Shown here: in pieces, positions 40,217 through 50,084 of the stretch
Numbering within the stretch: the stretch's first letter is position 1
How the letters are laid out: each line of letters opens with the position of its first letter
NCBI GenBank assembly: GCA_905221605.1
Contig: CAJNDS010000668.1
Span: forward strand, 390,055-454,054
DNA length: 64,000 nt
Direction of reading: 5' to 3'
DNA from: Symbiodinium natans
Taxonomy: Eukaryota > Sar > Dinophyceae > Suessiales > Symbiodiniaceae
Position numbers and translations under genes: made by a program
Notes under the pieces: generated by a model
The model's input: only the letters and a program-made list of their open reading frames with translations
Told to the model about the DNA's origin: nothing
The model's database searches: none

Positions 40217-40443
40217 GTTTAGGGTTTAGGGTTTTTAGGGTTAAGGGTTTAGGGAATTTGGGGTATTTAGGGTTTAGGGAATTTAGGGTTTAGGGTTTAG
40301 GGTTTAGGGTTTACACCCCCCTAAGTCCTAAACCCCTGAATCCTACAACCCTTAAACACCCCACCCCTAAAGCCTAAAACCTTAAACCCTGAACCCTGAA
40401 ATCCTAAGCCCTAAACCCTAAACCCTAAACTCCAAATTACTAT

Positions 40444-40578
40444 AACCCTATATCCCAAACCCTAAAACCCTAAAACCCTCAAACCCTCAAACCCTCAAAC
40501 CCTACAACCCTAAAACCCTAAAACCCTAAAGCCCTAAAGCCCTAAAGCCCTAAAGCCCTAAAACCCTAAAACCCTAAA
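40444..40578. repeat. Eight-base variant arrays of the telomere unit
   Basis: Successive short runs of CCCTAAAA, CCCTCAAA and CCCTAAAG, each amplified as a block. Confidence 0.9.
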
Positions 40579-40613
40579 CCCCTGTAAACCCCTTTCGTAC
40601 CGTGCCCTGCCAG

Positions 40614-40702
40614 GCCTGAGTGTGAACGGCCACCTCCGCCCAAGAGGGCCAAGAAGGTCGGGTGCAGGGCAAAAAAGCCCGCCAAAAAAACAACCTACAG
40701 GG
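40614..40702 (+). CDS. Candidate coding micro-exon, Lys-rich
   Basis: PECERPPPPKRAKKVGCRAK then KPAKKTTYR. Acceptor TGCCCTGCCAG|, donor |GTCTAGGG. Reads like a basic nuclear or DNA-binding tail. Confidence 0.65.
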
Positions 40703-41011
40703 GTCTAGGGTTTAGGGTTTAGGGTTTAGGGTTTAGGGTTTAGGGCTTACAGGAGTTTACGAGTTCAAGGGCTTTAGGGGTCCAGGGCCCAGGGCCTTCG
40801 GAGTTCAGGAGTTCGGGGTTGGGCTGTAGGGTTTTGGGGTTTTGGATCTAGGGAGTGTAGGATTTTGGGTTAGGGCGTATGCGGGTTTAGGCTTTCTGGA
40901 GTTTGTGCGTTCAAGAGTTTCGGGGTCTACGCGTGCAGGGCTTTTGGCTTTTGGGTCTAGGGGCCTTGGGAAAGGGTGTTTCGGGCCAAAGGTTTTTGGG
41001 TTCAGGGGCTT

Positions 41012-41118
41012 TCTACTATTTGAAATAGCAATATGATTCCTTATAAGGGCAACACAGGGATTTGTTTCTTTCTTCTTTTTTTTTGGGGGGGGGGGGGGAG
41101 TTCTTAAGCAAATAGTAG
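41012..41118. repeat. Family D MITE-like element
   Basis: CTACTATTTG at left, GAGTTCTTAAGCAAATAGTA at right. Confidence 0.7.
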
Positions 41119-41264
41119 CTCAAGGTTTGAAGATTGTGGCATCCAGGGTTCCGTGTTTTCGGGGTTCAGGGTTAGATCATTCGGGTTTACATGCGTGGGG
41201 TTTGCATGTCTACTCTTTTAGTTTAGGGTTCCCGAACCCTCGATGCCTTTGTCCAATCGGGCAG

Positions 41265-41305
41265 GCGCATGAGAGGCGCGGCTTGCTACCAGTTGCCCTG
41301 GCTGG
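41265..41305 (+). CDS. Candidate coding micro-exon
   Basis: AHERRGLLPVALA between CGGGCAG| and |GTAAGATA. Confidence 0.5.
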
Positions 41306-42239
41306 GTAAGATACACAGGTTCACTTGGGTTTAGGGTTCAGGGTTTATGGTTTCGGGTAACAAGTGGGGCTTAGCTTGGGATGTTCCCCCTTAGATTAAC
41401 AGTCCTTAACAGGGGTTATAGTGGTAGGTATACTTGTGACCCTATTTTCGGGGAATTACTTGTACCCCCTATTCATAGCTACCCATGAACCTTCACGTAA
41501 ACACTATCCTAAACCCTAAGCCCGAATATTATGTGTTGTCCTGACAGGCCACCACAGTAATTTCTTCCGGTAACTTCGTTCAAATTTCTTCGCAGCCCAA
41601 CTCAGGGTTGCCACACGTGGTCATTCTATGGATGCTTGGAGGTTGATGTCGGTAGTTATAACTTTTGACCCTACTCAGGGCACGTGTAACCCTACTTCTA
41701 GTTACCCGTGAAGCTCCAAGTGTGGTTTGCAGCTCCTGCGATGTGCGTAGGCTCAGGGCCGTGGTCTCTTCTACATGGGACCTGATCCCCACTCACGGAA
41801 ATTGTCTGCAAGAACGTATGTTCCTCTTGGTTTCGTGGGGTGCGAAATTGAGAGAGGACTCTAACCCTAAACCCTAAACCCTAAAACTTCTCCTGTGCTT
41901 TTCTCTCCTCCCTGCAATGGGAATGAGCTGGAAGCCCAAAAGCCCTGAATCCGAAAACAAAATCCAAACTAGGGTTTTGGGTTTAGATTCCCACCCAAGA
42001 CCCCCACCCCCATCTCCACCTCCACCCCCTACCCCCCCACCCCACCCCCACCTAAACCACCTGAGCCCAACAAAAACCACAAAACCCCCCCCGAACACAG
42101 CACGACATGCCGACCCTAATGCAACCTAACTGCGCCAGGCGCACCCTGATCCCCGACACCCTAAACCCTAAACCCTAAACCCTAAACCCTAAACCCTAAG
42201 CCCCTCTCAGCCCTAAAACTCTCAACGCGCCAGGCGCAG
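41306..42239. other. MITE-like elements and unique DNA
   Basis: Half of a family B element at 41376-41425, family A at 41633-41722, pyrimidine-rich ACCCCC tract at 41995-42085 and CCCTAAA units at 42158-42200. Confidence 0.6.
41633..41722. repeat. Family A MITE-like element, diverged
   Basis: TGCTTGGAGGTTGATGTCGG and GTTACCCGTGAAGCTCCAAG as inverted ends. Confidence 0.7.
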
Positions 42240-42289
42240 CCTCGCTCCGGCGTCCCCGGGTCCCCCAGCATCTCCTGCCCCACTGGGAG
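42240..42289 (+). CDS. Candidate coding micro-exon, Pro-rich
   Basis: LAPASPGPPASPAPLG between GGCGCAG| and GGAG|GCCGTTAAGGG. The donor resembles that of the kelch exon at 58456 (GCCGGTTAAGG). Confidence 0.5.
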
Positions 42290-42295
42290 GCCGTT

Positions 42296-42508
42296 AAGGG
42301 TTTAGGGTTTAGGGTTTAGGGTTTAGGGTTTAGGGTTTAGGGTTATAGGGTTTAGGGTTTAGGGTTTAGGGTTAGGGTTTAGGGTTTAGGGTTTAGGGTT
42401 TAGGGTTTAGGGTTTAGGGTTTTAGGGTTTTAGAGGGTTTAGGGTTTTAGGGTTTAGGGTTTAGGGTTTAGGGTTTAGGGTTTAGGGTTTAGGGTTTAGG
42501 GTTTAGGG
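42296..42508 (+). repeat. Long TTTAGGG array
   Basis: 213 bases of TTTAGGG with a few irregular units (TTAGGG, TTTTAGGG), the longest block in this orientation. Confidence 0.95.
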
Positions 42509-43480
42509 CCCTAGAATATATGGGGGGGATTGCTGCTGGCATACCCTTATGGTCCATGGTCCCTATGTAATGCTGGGAAAACCCTATTTCCCTAAACAAG
42601 GGGGGGGGTTAAGAGGGCTTGAGGGGTAAAGGTATGAGGTGTAGAGTTATTCAGGGTGGTTCTTGGTTGTCTTAGGGGCCTTAGTTTGGGGCTTCTGAAG
42701 GGTTCAGAGCTTGCGGTCGAGTTTTTGGGTGCATTCTGCGTGTCGGGGGAGTCTTCGGGTTCGAGGTTTAGGGTCTTCGGGATTAGGGTTTAGGGTTTGG
42801 ATCTTCGGGTTTAGGGCTTAAGGGTTTGGGGTTCAGGGTTTGAGGGTCTATTCGAGCCGGTATGGTTTTGAGGGTTTGTTTGGCCGTAGAAAAGGGGGGG
42901 GTTCATGCTTTTTTGTTCTTAGGGTTTAAGGTCTAGGGTATATAGTGCTATAGGGCTGAAGTGCTTGAAGTAAGCCCTTAATCCTAAACCCCAAAACTAG
43001 AGGGGTATAGGGCATAGATTCTCTGGGCTTCAAGGTTCTTTCAACTCTTAACACGCGAGTGCAAAGCCAGAAGATCGAATCCCTAGACCCCAAACCCCTG
43101 GGCCTAAACGCTAGAACCTGGATGTCAACTGACACCCACGTGAAATGTGGTCCCTTTTGGGGACCCTACTACAAGGCGGCCCCCCCCCCTTCTTTAGCGT
43201 ACCCGAAACAGGACCATCACTTAGAGAGCTGACCATATGATCAGCATCTTGCTCTGCTCATGCGAGGGTCGACTGACAACCTGAACGGCTATCTGGTCAC
43301 CTGAGAGCCTGGGATTCGGGTGCTTTTAGGCTTCTGGCCTTGGCGGCTTGAAGCTTTCTACTTGAAATTCTAGTGGTTGGGTTTGAGGTTTAGGGTTTAG
43401 GGTTTGGGGGTTTGAGGTTTAGGGTTTAGGGTTTAGGGTTTAGGGTTTTAGGGTTTAGGGTCCCGGGTGTTAAGGTCCAG
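42509..43480. other. Unique and degenerate telomere-like sequence
   Basis: G-rich unique DNA with scattered TTTAGGG words, then a block at 43388-43460 before the next exon. An open - strand frame at 42926-43135 is not convincing. Confidence 0.55.
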
Positions 43481-43562
43481 AGTGCTGTGTCGGCACTGGA
43501 GACAGATGCAGGCGAATGAGCAGCGTGCCTGTGGCAATGCCACGAATTCGCGATGCTGCACG
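43481..43562 (+). CDS. Candidate coding micro-exon, Cys-rich
   Basis: VLCRHWRQMQANEQRACGNA then TNSRCCT between GGTCCAG| and |GTTATA; another frame is also open. Confidence 0.5.
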
Positions 43563-43573
43563 GTTATACCCAC

Positions 43574-43678
43574 AGACTCCAATACCCCTTGATTTAAGGG
43601 AATGTTCCTTAAGCCATATAAGGAACCCTAGTATTTTTTTTAAGGAAGAGTCCTTAAATTAAGGGGTATTGGAGTCTC
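43574..43678. repeat. Family C MITE-like element
   Basis: AGACTCCAATACCCCTTGAT...TTAAGGGGTATTGGAGTCTC, good inverted ends. Confidence 0.9.
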
Positions 43679-44169
43679 CTGGTACACACGCGATCGTGGC
43701 TCGGGTGTGGACATCATACCGGAATTTTCGCTCCCAAGCCCCTGCCCAGAGAGCCCAACACCCCAAGAATTAAGCACTGGGCCTTAAACTCAAAAAAGCA
43801 CTGGTCCTTATCATGGTTCAAAGTATAGTCTTGAACTTGAGCGGGATTGGGCTCGACCCTAAACCCTACTCCCTAAAGCCTAGGCCCTAAACCCTAAACC
43901 CTAAACCCTAAACCCTAAACCCTAAACCCTAAACCTATGTCCTATGTTTTGGCACGTGCTCTGCATGCCTTTTTGGGTAGCTTCGGGGCCCAGTCCCCTC
44001 TCAGCACACAGAGCCCTCAAATCTAAACCCTTCAATTCTGAACCCCTAGGGTTTAGGGCTTAGGGTTTAGGGTTTAGGGTTCAGGGTTTAGGGTTTAGGG
44101 TTACAGGGTTTAGGGTTTAGGGATCCTAAACCCTGAAAAACTCTAACTCCTGAAGCCTGGGAGTCTCAG

Positions 44170-44212
44170 TCGCGCCTCGAAGTCAGATTCCAAGACCAGC
44201 CACGGGCTCCAG
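44170..44212 (+). CDS. Candidate coding micro-exon
   Basis: SRLEVRFQDQPRAP plus one base between GAGTCTCAG| and CCAG|GCCAG. Confidence 0.55.
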
Positions 44213-44411
44213 GCCAGAAGACGCGGCCGCGAAACCCCACAAATACTGAAGCACCAAACACCAGACTGACACACCACCCAGGGGTTAAGGGTTTAGGGTT
44301 TAGGGTTCAGGGTTCAGGGTTTAGGGTTTAGGGTTTAGGGTTCAGGGTTCAGGGTTTAGGGCCCCCTTTAAAGCCGCAACCCTAAACCGGCCCCACCCCT
44401 CACCCGCCAAG

Positions 44412-44471
44412 AGGAAACAGTCAAAAAGGCACGAGTCCGAGCCCCTCAGCCCCAAACCCAAGCCTGACTAG
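44412..44471 (+). CDS. Possible terminal micro-exon, basic tail
   Basis: RKQSKRHESEPLSPKPKPD then TAG; acceptor CCGCCAAG|. Frame is open upstream (SPAK). Looks like a basic C-terminus with a nuclear-signal-like KRK. Confidence 0.5.
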   Translation, partial: RKQSKRHESEPLSPKPKPD

Positions 44472-44535
44472 TAGAATAACAGGGTTTAGGGTTCAGAGTT
44501 TTGGGTTTAAACGGGTTTAGGGTTTAGGGCTTAAG

Positions 44536-44598
44536 GGGTCTTCACCTTTGTTCTCGGCCATGTCCTGCGATGCGGGCGCGCTGCCCGCCGGCATGGAG
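44536..44598 (+). CDS. Candidate coding micro-exon
   Basis: 21 codons, phase 0: GSSPLFSAMSCDAGALPAGM then E between CTTAAG| and GGAG|GCCC. Contains an ATG that could be a start. Confidence 0.5.
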
Positions 44599-44619
44599 GC
44601 CCTTGGGGGGGTATTTCTG

Positions 44620-44781
44620 TTGGGATGTTCCCCCTTATACTAACAGTGTTCAGGGTTTAGGGTTTAGGGTTTAGGGTAATCAAACCTGAAACCTTGGGAT
44701 GTTCCCCCGTATACTAACAGCTCCTTCATGGGGAGTACTATAATCCCTATTAAGGACTGTTAATATATGGGGGGACATCCC
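44620..44781. repeat. Family B: broken copy, TTTAGGG units, full copy
   Basis: A left arm (TTGGGATGTTCCCCCTTATA) stops at 44648 and runs into four TTTAGGG-type units. A complete copy follows at 44694-44781. Confidence 0.85.
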
Positions 44782-44995
44782 GGTATCTCTGTCTTTTGTT
44801 GTTTTTTGTTGCTGAGCGTTCAATCGTGTAGGAATCGCGTTGGTGGTTGGGGATTATGGGGGTTTACCACCCGCCCCCCCCGCCTCTAAACCCTAAAGCC
44901 TGAACCCCAAACCCTAAGCCCTAAACCCCAAACCCCAACCCTAAACCCTAAACCGCAAACCCTAAACCCCTAAACCCCCAAACCCCAAAGCTCAG

Positions 44996-45073
44996 GAGCC
45001 AGCCCTGGCTCGGGAGGTTGCAGCCCTGCGCGAGGACTGTGGCTTTCGTAGCACCCGTATAAACGTACAAAGG
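44996..45073 (+). CDS. Candidate coding micro-exon
   Basis: 26 codons, phase 0: EPALAREVAALREDCGFRST then RINVQR. Acceptor AGCTCAG| after a CCCTAAA/CCCCAAA run, donor AGG|GTTTAGGG. Helical start. Confidence 0.75.
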
Positions 45074-45204
45074 GTTTAGGGTTTAGGGTTTAGGGTTTTG
45101 TAAGGTGGAGGCATTCCCCCCAAAAGAATGGCATTACAGGGTTCAGGTTTGGGGCCTACAAGCTGCGAGGAGCCCTAGACATTAGACCTTCATCCCCTTA
45201 GCCC

Positions 45205-45286
45205 TAAACCCTAAACCCTAAACCCTAAACCCTAAACCCTAAACCCTAGACCCTAGACCCTAGACCCTAGACCCTAAACCCTAACG
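45205..45286 (-). repeat. CCCTAAA array with CCCTAGA variant run
   Basis: Six normal units pass into four CCCTAGA units, then normal ones again. Confidence 0.95.
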
Positions 45287-45297
45287 AGACTTTTCAG

Positions 45298-45352
45298 GCT
45301 TGGCAGGCAACATGCCCAAGGTAGACGCCTCCCGGATGTCTTGCTTTCTTAT
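45298..45352 (+). CDS. Candidate coding micro-exon
   Basis: LAGNMPKVDASRMSCFL between GACTTTTCAG| and |GTAAGA, both ordinary splice signals. An earlier GT donor at 45321 is possible. Confidence 0.6.
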
Positions 45353-45550
45353 GTAAGAAAGGCGTAGACTTCGGGTTAGTTTGGAAGGGTTTAGGGTTGA
45401 GGGCCCACGTGGTCTCTCCGACTTTTGGCCTTGAAGTTAAGTTGGTAGCCCAAGCTCTGCGCTCCTAAGTGCGAAGACCCTACAACCTGGCCCTGAAGGG
45501 TTTAGGGTTTAGGGTTTAGGGTTTAGGGTTTAGGGTTTACACCTCGATAG

Positions 45551-45611
45551 CAAAGAAGGAGCTGGAAGCACTGTCCGAGTTGCTGCTCCTTGGATGTCCA
45601 AGCCAGGGGAG
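45551..45611 (+). CDS. Candidate coding micro-exon, Leu-rich helix
   Basis: AKKELEALSELLLLGCPSQG between CGATAG| and GGAG|GCCTTG. Confidence 0.55.
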
Positions 45612-45679
45612 GCCTTGAGCAGCCCTACGAATCACTTGGTAGCCCAATAGGGTTTAGGGTTTAGGGGTTAGAGTTTAGG

Positions 45680-45786
45680 GTAGCCCGGTCGTACCCTTTA
45701 TTTGTCATTTTTTTTGCTCCGGGTTCTCTTATAAAGTAACCAACCAAAAAATGGTGCCCTTATTATAATATGGTTACTGGGCTACC
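45680..45786. repeat. Family E MITE-like element
   Basis: GTAGCCCGGTCGTACCC...GGTTACTGGGCTACC inverted ends. Partial relatives at 7622, 21518 and 47085. Confidence 0.8.
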
Positions 45787-45816
45787 GAGATTATATGCTG
45801 AGACCCCCCTCACCCA

Positions 45817-45918
45817 GAGACTCCAATGCCCCTTGATTAAGGAGCATTCCTTAAACCATATAAGGAGCCCTCTGTTTTATGAAGGAACAGTCCTTTATTC
45901 AGGGGTAATGGAGTCCCT
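45817..45918. repeat. Family C MITE-like element
   Basis: GAGACTCCAATGCCCCTTGA...GGGGTAATGGAGTCCCT. Confidence 0.9.
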
Positions 45919-45922
45919 GGGA

Positions 45923-46011
45923 AGAGCCCAACACCCCTTAGTTAAGGAAGTTATACGAAGGATCCCTGTAGAGTTTCAGGTCTTTTCCTTAACGAAGGGG
46001 TTGGGGGCCGT
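45923..46011. repeat. Family C-related element
   Basis: AGAGCCCAACACCCCTTAGT...AACGAAGGGGTTGGGGGCC, directly next to a family C copy. Confidence 0.75.
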
Positions 46012-46694
46012 CTGACCCTGACTCCTGAAAAGTGGGGCACCCCCTAAGCCCTCAACCCCAGGGGGCGTACGAAAATGGGGGGCCCCTAAATTAGACCCCC
46101 CAAATACAGTAGTAGGATTCCCTTAGAATAGGGACCCAAAAAAGGTACCACTAGCATGGTAAAACCCCCATATCGGTAGCTTAGCCCTTATGCCCTTCGA
46201 ACCCAAATCCTAAACCCTTAAGCGCCGGAATCGAACCCTAAAACCTAAACCCTAAATAAACCCTCAACTCCTGAAGAACCACAGAGCCCCGAACTACTGA
46301 AGCCGCCACTAGCGCCCAGGCACGCGCTAGGAGAGAGAGAGAGCGTGAGAGCGTGAGAGCGAGAGAGAGAGAGAGAGAGAGAGAGAGTATCGCTTCTTTT
46401 TGGTGGGGTATGGCATGTGTACGCCTCTTGTGGCTTGACAATAGAGTTGCCATACTGAACTCTGTAACCCATGAAGCTCGAAGTAACCATCCGAGGTTCT
46501 TCAGCGGCATTGTGTGCGAAGGCCCTGACCTGATTCCGACTCTGACATGCTTTGGGTTTAGAGTTTTTGTGGCTTTGCGGTCAGGGTTTGGGTTTCAGGG
46601 GTTTTGGGGTCCTACACCCTAAACCCTAAACCCTAAACCCTAAACCCTAAACCCTAAACCCTTAACCCTTTAAACCCTAAACCGGGCCACCGAG

Positions 46695-46759
46695 GCCGTT
46701 TCCATGCGCAGCTCCACCGGCGGCGTTTCCGCCGGGCGCTGGCGCGCTTTCCGCTGGAG
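46695..46759 (+). CDS. Candidate coding micro-exon
   Basis: AVSMRSSTGGVSAGRWRAFR then W. Both junctions sit in GAG|GCC: acceptor CCGAG|GCC and donor GGAG|GCC. Confidence 0.55.
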
Positions 46760-46787
46760 GCCCCCCCCCCGCCCCAAACCCTAAGGG

Positions 46788-46873
46788 TTTAGGGTTTAGG
46801 GTTTAGGGTTTAGGGTTTAGGGTTTAGGGTTTAGGGTTTAGGGTTTAGGGTTTAGGGTTTAGGGTTTAGGGTT
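46788..46873 (+). repeat. TTTAGGG array, twelve units
   Basis: Perfect units shortly after a coding island. Confidence 0.95.
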
Positions 46874-47372
46874 AACCCCCCACCCCCCTTCCCTTGTGGC
46901 TTTGTTGCTTTGCGGTTTCTTTTGGGCCGATGGAAGCCGCGTCACGGACTGGAGCGTCTCAACAGAGAATTCTGAACCCTAGGGTTTAGGGTTGGCCCTT
47001 GAACCCCTGAACCCCAAACCTGTAGGGTTTAGTACTTTAGGGATTTTAGGGATCGCAGGTTTTACGGGCCCCAAAACTAGGACCCAGAATATGCCCTTAT
47101 TCCCTTTTTTTGGGGTTTAGGTTCCCTTAGTAGCCCCTTGAACCCAAAAATGGGCACTCTTCTTATTCCTACGTTACTCTTGGGTCTAGTAGCCCTAAAC
47201 CCCAAACTCCCCAAGCCCTAAACCCTTTCTATTCCTAGGTTACTCTAAACCCAAAACCCTAAACCCTAAACCCTAAACCCTAAACCCTAAACCCTAAACC
47301 CTAAACCCTAAACCCTAAACCCTAAACCCTCTAGATAACCTGAGAGCCCTCGAAGCCCTACATCCTCTGAAG

Positions 47373-47428
47373 GAGGAGGGCGACATGGCCACCCTGCAGA
47401 TTGCCCTGAGCTCGCGGGACCTCTCTAG
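47373..47428 (+). CDS. Candidate coding micro-exon
   Basis: EEGDMATLQIALSSRDLS after CTCTGAAG|; donor unclear. Both flanks are CCCTAAA, so the downstream inverted arm is missing. Confidence 0.5.
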
Positions 47429-47442
47429 AACTCTAAACCCTA

Positions 47443-47610
47443 AACCCCAAACCCTAAACCCTAAACCCTAAACCCTAAACCCTAAACCCTAAACCCTAAA
47501 CCCTAAACCCTAAACCCTAAACCCTAAACCCTAAACCCTAAACCCTAAACCCTAAACCCTAAACCCTAAACCCTAAACCCTAAACCCTAAACCCTAAACC
47601 CTAAACCCTA
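47443..47610 (-). repeat. Longest CCCTAAA array, about 23 units
   Basis: Near-perfect tandem array, still far shorter than a chromosome end. Confidence 0.95.
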
Positions 47611-48900
47611 CCCAAAGATTTGACAGAGTGGGCGGTGGCTGGTGGGCTTCTTCTCCGGGTGTTCATAGTTGCATCTGGTGGCTTCCGAAAGCAGGGGTAC
47701 CGTATTGAGGTCTTTATTGTCAGGGAATCCTACCATTTGGGGATCTATATTGGGGGTCTCCTATTTTCGTGCACCCCCATGTAGTTTCGGGTTTAAGGTG
47801 TGGTTTTTAGACCTGGAGTTTCATGGATGTAGTTCGATTGAAGGCAGCAGGCACTCAGACACCTAAGAAGCTCAGACGCCCGCACCCAGACGCTTCGTAA
47901 GCATCCAGGACAAACTCCTCCCTGACATGTCTGAGTGCCCTTGTTATCTTCGACTACTCGGCTTGTTGACCATGACAGCGAGAGGCTCAGACGCTCAGAC
48001 ACTTACAAAGTTTGAGGTATCGTCAGGCGTGTGATCGTCTGGCTGTCGGCTTTTCATTTCTGCCCCCGCCCCCCCAGCCCGAGTGTCTGGGCGTCTGCCT
48101 GCCTGACACTCAGACACTCCTGAAAAGCGGGACCTAGACATTACTTTGGGAACTGTTCATGTTTCTGTCGGTTTTGCGAGCCAATGGCATGAGCAGATTT
48201 TTCAAGTGCTTCGAGACATTCCCTAAGTCATCTAATCTAGGGACCCTTTTTCTGAGTCAAGGCTCATATTTCCTTGTTTGAAGGGTGTAACCCTAAACCC
48301 TAAAGCCTAAACCCTCTGTAGTGTAGTTGGGCTCCTTGGGTTCTGCAGATCCTCAGCTCCAGTGACGTCCTGAAGCTCCTGTTCACTGAACCTTCCAGAC
48401 CCTGAGCCCAAACATAAAGCCCAAAAACAATCCAACCTCCCCCAAAAACTGACTTCGCCTTTAGTTGAACTTTAAACTTTTTGGGTTTCCTTATTCAGTA
48501 GGAAAGTTAAAGTGTAAGTTTTTTTGCCCTTGGTTATTGGAGAAGTAAGAGAAGGAACCCTACAATCCTGCCCAGAAAGCCCCAAACCCCCTGAAGGAAG
48601 CAATATAGCTAGGTAACTTCCCCTGAATCAAATGGGAAGTTCAACCTAAAACCCTGAGCCCTTATCTGGGCTGTGTGCTTTGCGATATATTTTTCAGTTC
48701 CCCCCTCTCTACTTCTACGGGAACCTATCATAAACAGCTTTCAAAGGGTTTAAAGCACAACTCAGTTATTTCTGACCTGGGTTTTGGAGTACTACACTTT
48801 ATAATACTTTTTTGGGTCCTCGGTTCCCAGTATAGCTACTTCTACCTAAAAAGTATATACCTTTTCTCCAGGGTCGAAACCAAAGTAGGGGGTGAACCAG
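47611..48900. other. Unique DNA with inverted CAGACACT words
   Basis: Between 47840 and 48125 the words CTCAGACACT/CTCAGACGC and their complements recur in opposite orientation, suggesting a decayed element. Also (48455-48525) CTTTAAACTTTTTGGG with its complement-like partner. No convincing exon. Confidence 0.5.
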
Positions 48901-48953
48901 GACATTGCCGCCGCCGTCTTCGCCCTCGTGGGCTTTCCCGCCGTGCGCATAGG
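48901..48953 (+). CDS. Candidate coding micro-exon
   Basis: DIAAAVFALVGFPAVRI between GAACCAG| and |GTTGAGGG. Hydrophobic; could be a membrane or core helix. Confidence 0.55.
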
Positions 48954-49404
48954 GTTGAGGGTTTAGGTTTAGGGTTTAGGGTTTAGGGTTTAGGGTTCAG
49001 GGTTTAGGGTTTAGGGTTTAGGGTCTCTTGAACGGTTTAAGGGATACTCCTCAATTAAGAGGCATTGGAGCCACTGGGTATTCAGGCTTTAGGGTTTCGG
49101 GTTTCGGGTGAACTCAAAGAGCAGGTTTGCCTCCGCACGCACGTCCCAGTCCCATCATGGAAGAGGACAAAGCCATGCTTATACTCCTACTTAGCCACCG
49201 AGATGAGCCTCCAAGTACCTTGGCCTCGTGGGCACCCTAAACCCTAAACCCTAAACCCTAAACCCTAAACCCTAAACCCTAAACCCTAAACCCTAAACCC
49301 CTCAATGGGCTTCGGGCCCCAAAGACGCCACCCTCCAGGCCCGAAAGCCAAAGCCGCAACCCCGAAACCTTAAATCCGAAACCCTACTGAAGGCCGACAA
49401 GCCC

Positions 49405-49530
49405 TACTTGGAGGTTCACGGGTACTTATAACCACAGTCATAAGCCTACGTATAGCCTACTTAGGGGACTTAGGGGGCTTATAAGTACAATGATAATTAT
49501 AGGGCTATAAGCACCCTGAACCTCTAAGTA
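49405..49530. repeat. Family A MITE-like element
   Basis: TACTTGGAGGTTCACGGGTA and CCTGAACCTCTAAGTA. Confidence 0.85.
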
Positions 49531-49561
49531 ACGACACAGACATCAAGCCCAACCTTTTCCC

Positions 49562-49608
49562 TACTTGGAGGTTCATCCTACTTATAGCTACCTGCTTGCC
49601 TCCAAGTA
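49562..49608. repeat. Family A minimal palindrome
   Basis: TACTTGGAGGTTCATCC and GCTTGCCTCCAAGTA with a 15-base centre. Confidence 0.8.
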
Positions 49609-49785
49609 GGGCCCCTAACCCCGGAACCCTAAACCCTAAACCCTAAACCCTAAACCCTAAACCCTAAACCCTAAACTCTAACTCTCTTGGACAGTTCCGT
49701 TTGAAACATTGGTACTGTGTCCCTGAGGCTGTTGGCTACTCAGTCTATCCATAGCCCTAAAAGCCAACCGCCTCAGCTCCAGACC

Positions 49786-49941
49786 GGAGGTTCATGGCTA
49801 GTTCTGGGTAGGGTTACTAAACCCTAAACCCTAAACCCTAAACCCTCAACCCTCAACCCTCAACCCTAAACCCTAAACCCTATACCCTATACCCTAAACC
49901 CTAGGTCGGGTCATGAAGTATCGTCCATGAACCTCCAAGTA
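49786..49941. repeat. Family A MITE-like element filled with CCCTAAA
   Basis: Arms GGAGGTTCATGGCTAG and GTCCATGAACCTCCAAGTA enclose about 95 bases of CCCTAAA-type repeat instead of the usual centre. Confidence 0.75.
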
Positions 49942-50001
49942 TAGACCCAATCAGCCTAAACCCTAAACCCTAAACCCTAAACCCTAAACCCTAAACCCTA
50001 G

Positions 50002-50084
50002 GTCTCTGGCTTCCGCGCGGGCTCCAAGGCCCTCAGCCAGAGCGCCACACCAGAGGAGCTCAAGGCGAACGGGACCCTCACGGG
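50002..50084 (+). CDS. Candidate coding micro-exon
   Basis: VSGFRAGSKALSQSATPEEL then KANGTLT plus two bases. Acceptor ACCCTAG| is the edge of a CCCTAAA array and donor GG|GTTTAGGG the edge of a TTTAGGG array. Clearest case of both splice sites lying in inverted telomere-like repeats. Confidence 0.75.

Larger units (their letters stand above)
45612..46694. other. Cluster of MITE-like elements and a GA microsatellite
   Basis: Family E (45680-45786), two family C-like elements, unique DNA, (GA)n at 46331-46389 and six CCCTAAA units at 46618-46662. LS-rich frames come from the GA repeat. Confidence 0.65.
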
